A DNA stretch of 64,000 nt from assembly GCA_034336665.1 (NCBI GenBank), contig JAPFBE010000002.1, positions 37,117,406-37,181,405 on the forward strand. Reading direction: 5' to 3'. The notes beneath the pieces are model-generated. The model searched no databases and had not been told where the DNA came from. It was given only the letters and a program-made list of their open reading frames with translations. The DNA is from Luscinia megarhynchos. Lineage: Eukaryota; Chordata; Aves; Passeriformes; Turdidae. This document shows, piece after piece, positions 61,501 to 64,000 of this stretch; the stretch's first letter is position 1, and every line of letters begins with the position of its first letter. A program made the position numbers and the translations under genes.

Positions 61501-61859
61501 AGCTTCCACTCTGTCTTGGCAACACACACATTTTTGTGAAAATACCACCCAATAAGAAATCAATCCCTTATTTAAACCCAGGCAAAATCCTCACTGTGCA
61601 CTTCCTTCTCCTGAAATTAATGGCATGCAAGAGAGGTTGAATCTCCCATGACAGCTGAGGTGCATCCTTTTAATGGACAAATACAAGGAACTCAAATTAT
61701 TGGAGTAAAGGCTGCAGAAGAAGTTATGCAAAACTGCATATAAAATCTCTTTTACAGAGACTTCTAAATGATAAATAGCAGAGCAAGTTATTTCTTTCAC
61801 AGAGTAAAAAAAAAGTGAATTCATCACCTGAGCTGAAATAAATTATTCTCTACCAGAAC
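55501..61859. other. 6.4 kb AT-rich, one 200-codon open frame
   Basis: No repeat family or RNA gene was recognised. The single notable item is the open frame at 56122-56724, listed separately. Short T- and A-runs occur (59989-59999, 60513-60520). An A-rich stretch lies at 60860-60920. Confidence 0.55.
56122..56724 (+). other. 200-codon open frame, longest in the window, unrecognised
   Basis: The frame runs from ATG to a stop, with a translation very rich in Ser, Leu, Phe and Pro. It has no recognisable domain, and its first 60 residues are hydrophobic but do not form a clean signal peptide. The plus strand is pyrimidine-rich here, which removes stop codons from this frame and explains its length without selection. 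A 116-codon frame on the minus strand (56099-56449) overlaps it. I do not call it a gene. Confidence 0.12.
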
Positions 61860-62040
61860 ACTATCCTTCTGGCATATTACCCAAATGCTGAAAGATGCCT
61901 GCCAGGTGCTTATTAGAGTTATTAATTTTAATAGAATTGCACATAAGAATGATCACTAAATGTATCTTTTATCTGATTAATCTCTACAATACCTGTTGCC
62001 ATGGCTCGTTATTAGAGACAATAGTGTAAATCTCCAAACA
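61860..62040. promoter_or_regulatory. Candidate conserved non-coding element (weak)
   Basis: This stretch is AT-rich and repeat-free and contains TTATTAATTTTAAT (a homeodomain-type core) and, at 61995-62005, GTTGCCATGGC, which matches half of an RFX X-box. These motifs are short and common. The call rests on appearance only. Confidence 0.15.
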
Positions 62041-64000
62041 ACTGTATCAGGGAAAAAAAACCCCACAACTAAACACAAAGCAAATAAAATGAATTAGATA
62101 GCCAGCAGATAAGAAGAGGCTTCCAGTGGGTCTTTAAGATCTCTCTTGCCCAAGCACTGATGTGCTGCCCAGGTAATGCAATTTTCTAAGTAGGAAGCCT
62201 TGAAGACACACAAAGGGACTGATTTCACATGTGCATGGGATCTAGAGTAACTCTCCTGAATGCTGTGGGGCATTGCATGTGGAATTCTTCACTTTCTCAG
62301 TGTCAAGATTATGATACTCTAAAGGAATTCTCCAGCCTCAGCCACAAGCTTGTGACCTGTGTCCCCACAACTTCCTTAAGAAAGGAAACACCACAGTCTT
62401 CATGCATGAGCTTCCTGTAATATCAACTCCTCTGAACATTTTCCTGGGACTCAACAAGGGCTTGAAAGCAAAATGCTCAGTTGATGTACAGGTCAGCATA
62501 TTGGCTCTCCTTGCCTTTTCTGTTTTAAAAGTCTTTGAAAGACAAAGCTAACAGATTCACTGCATAAACTACAATTGAAATAGTTTTCTCATCAAAAGCA
62601 ATTGGAAAGCCAGAATTTCATCTTTGACGTATTTGTTGTTTTATATATGCTTGTGAGGTGCCTTTTACAAATGCTTCTAGACAAGGCCTAATATGTAATG
62701 CAGTCATACAAATTTCTAGCATAATTCTGCCTGAAGATTTGGGTAGAACTAGATGTTAAATTCATATTTCAGTTCTATCACCTTGTTTGGTTCAACTGAA
62801 TGATCTTGACAGCTTCCTGCAGATTTAATTTCTTGAGCTCACAGTTCTTCAGAGCAGAATAAAAATCGTAAGGGATTCATTCCTCACCTGTGCTCACACC
62901 TTATCACCAGTGTAAGTGCATGATATGTTTACCTTTCAAGAGCAGGAGTAAGCCTGCCTTATGTTTGAAACTAGCAAGAGAGCTGTGGGATGCAGTGAGG
63001 TGCAAGCTGTGAAAGATGCTCAGTCTTGTCAAGTACCAAAAGCACTTAATCCTGTCAGACACTGTACATTTGACTCAGGCACAGATCTCTGCATTCTGCT
63101 GCTGCTGACATAGGAAGCCTCATGCATTGCTCAAACAAAGAGCAAATCTTCAAGGTAGAAAATTTTGAAAATTAATTTCTGCATGTGAACCACTCCGTCT
63201 CATCAGACAAAAGCAAAAAACAGCCTCTAAAATATATTCATAAAGCAATTGCCAACTTTGTGTGTCTGTGAAACAGTGTTTTTAATGTTTACTTACATTG
63301 CTGGAGTAGCCATTGATTTTTCATGGAATACAGTAATTACATTCTACCCAAAAGTTTTAATGTTGCACATCTTAATTATTTACAACATAATGTGCTTAAT
63401 GGTGCACTGTATTACTTACTTTGGGTAATATATCTCGAACATTATGATACATCAAGCCAGGCAATAAAATTATTATGCAGAGAGAGACAGCTTTACACTT
63501 ATCCTTCATTGCTGATGTCCCTACTTGTCTTCCAAGCCTGTGAGTAATTCCCCTCTTTAATTTAGTCAGCTGCCTGGAGGGTTTTCTAGAAAAGTTTTTG
63601 ATGATCTCAAACTTCACTGAATATGAGATGGAAAGTACATGCCATTCAATTTAGGTTTAACAGTTTATTACTGAGATGCTGGTCCTTTGATGGACCATCT
63701 TGCATTAACAAACACCTAAAAAATTTAAGCCTTCTGGCTAAAAAAAGAAATAAAAATTATAGATTCCACTAACATGATGGCCTAGCAATTTCTTTTCTCC
63801 TTTGGTAATTCAAATTTGTCTTTCCCCTTTGGTAATCTAAATTTGTAGGTGGTACTGTAACAAAAAAAAAAAAATTAAGATTAATTTCTAGTTAATATAT
63901 AAGACTTCTCTATATCAGATATTCCTACAACAAGGTGTTATTGGACAAAAAAAGATTCCACAAAATTTTGGAATGTTCAAACAAAAGCATGTTTAAGATT
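62041..64000. other. Unannotated AT-rich end of the window
   Basis: No gene or repeat family was recognised. It contains a diverged tandem duplication at 63799-63846 and an A-run at 63861-63873. Frames are up to 74 codons and look random. Confidence 0.55.
63799..63846. repeat. Tandem duplication, 27-bp period
   Basis: CCTTTGGTAATTCAAATTTG (63799-63818) recurs at 63826-63845 as CCTTTGGTAATCTAAATTTG, with two adjacent bases swapped. Confidence 0.85.

Noticed and set aside
1..64000. CRISPR arrays, bacterial operons, phage modules, tRNA or rRNA genes
   Set aside because: No regularly spaced direct repeats, no long or closely packed frames, no ribosome-binding-site pattern and no conserved structural-RNA sequence were seen. 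The CR1 and LTR content points to a vertebrate genome.

Overview
The window looks like a piece of a bird nuclear genome, either intergenic or deep intronic. The evidence is at least nine fragments of CR1, the dominant LINE of birds and reptiles. Several end in the CR1 terminal octamer (ATTCTATG/ATTCTGTG), and their translations carry recognisable CR1 ORF2 blocks. Two further repeats match an LTR type common in birds (probably ERVL). CpG is scarce, the non-repeat background is AT-rich by eye, and no open frame exceeds 200 codons. I cannot fix the order; a neoavian or passerine bird is only a guess.

Layout: 1-5213 has no recognisable gene, only a pyrimidine-rich stretch and a T-rich tract. 5214-5722 is a decayed LTR. 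Around 6656-6798 a polyadenylation signal is followed by three A-tracts. 7361-8085 (minus) and 12182-12757 (plus) are two closely similar CR1 3' ends in inverted orientation. 12758-20809 is AT-rich with microsatellites. 20810-21010 is an internal CR1 ORF2 piece. 23690-24280 is a second LTR of the same family as the first, with a perfect 5-bp target duplication. 28974-29032 is a tiny CR1 tail. 30171-30640 and about 32900-34040 are GC-richer islands; the second contains a CR1 reverse-transcriptase fragment (33525-33990). 37684-38100 and 40042-40242 are CR1 tails. 47783-49780 is an old CR1 interrupted by a 1.13-kb LTR-like insertion. 53243-53885 and 55401-55500 are further CR1 pieces. The rest, to 64000, is AT-rich and without recognised repeats.

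No host protein-coding exon, structural RNA gene, CRISPR array or bacterial-type operon could be supported. The genes present are remnants of transposable elements, all broken, and nothing here forms a working pathway. The most informative structures are the nested LTR in CR1, the TSD-flanked LTR, the isolated 5'-side CR1 fragments, and a possible polyadenylated retrocopy tail. I did not find a convincing new biological system. CR1 and LTR comparisons rest on recalled family sequences, not on a database search.
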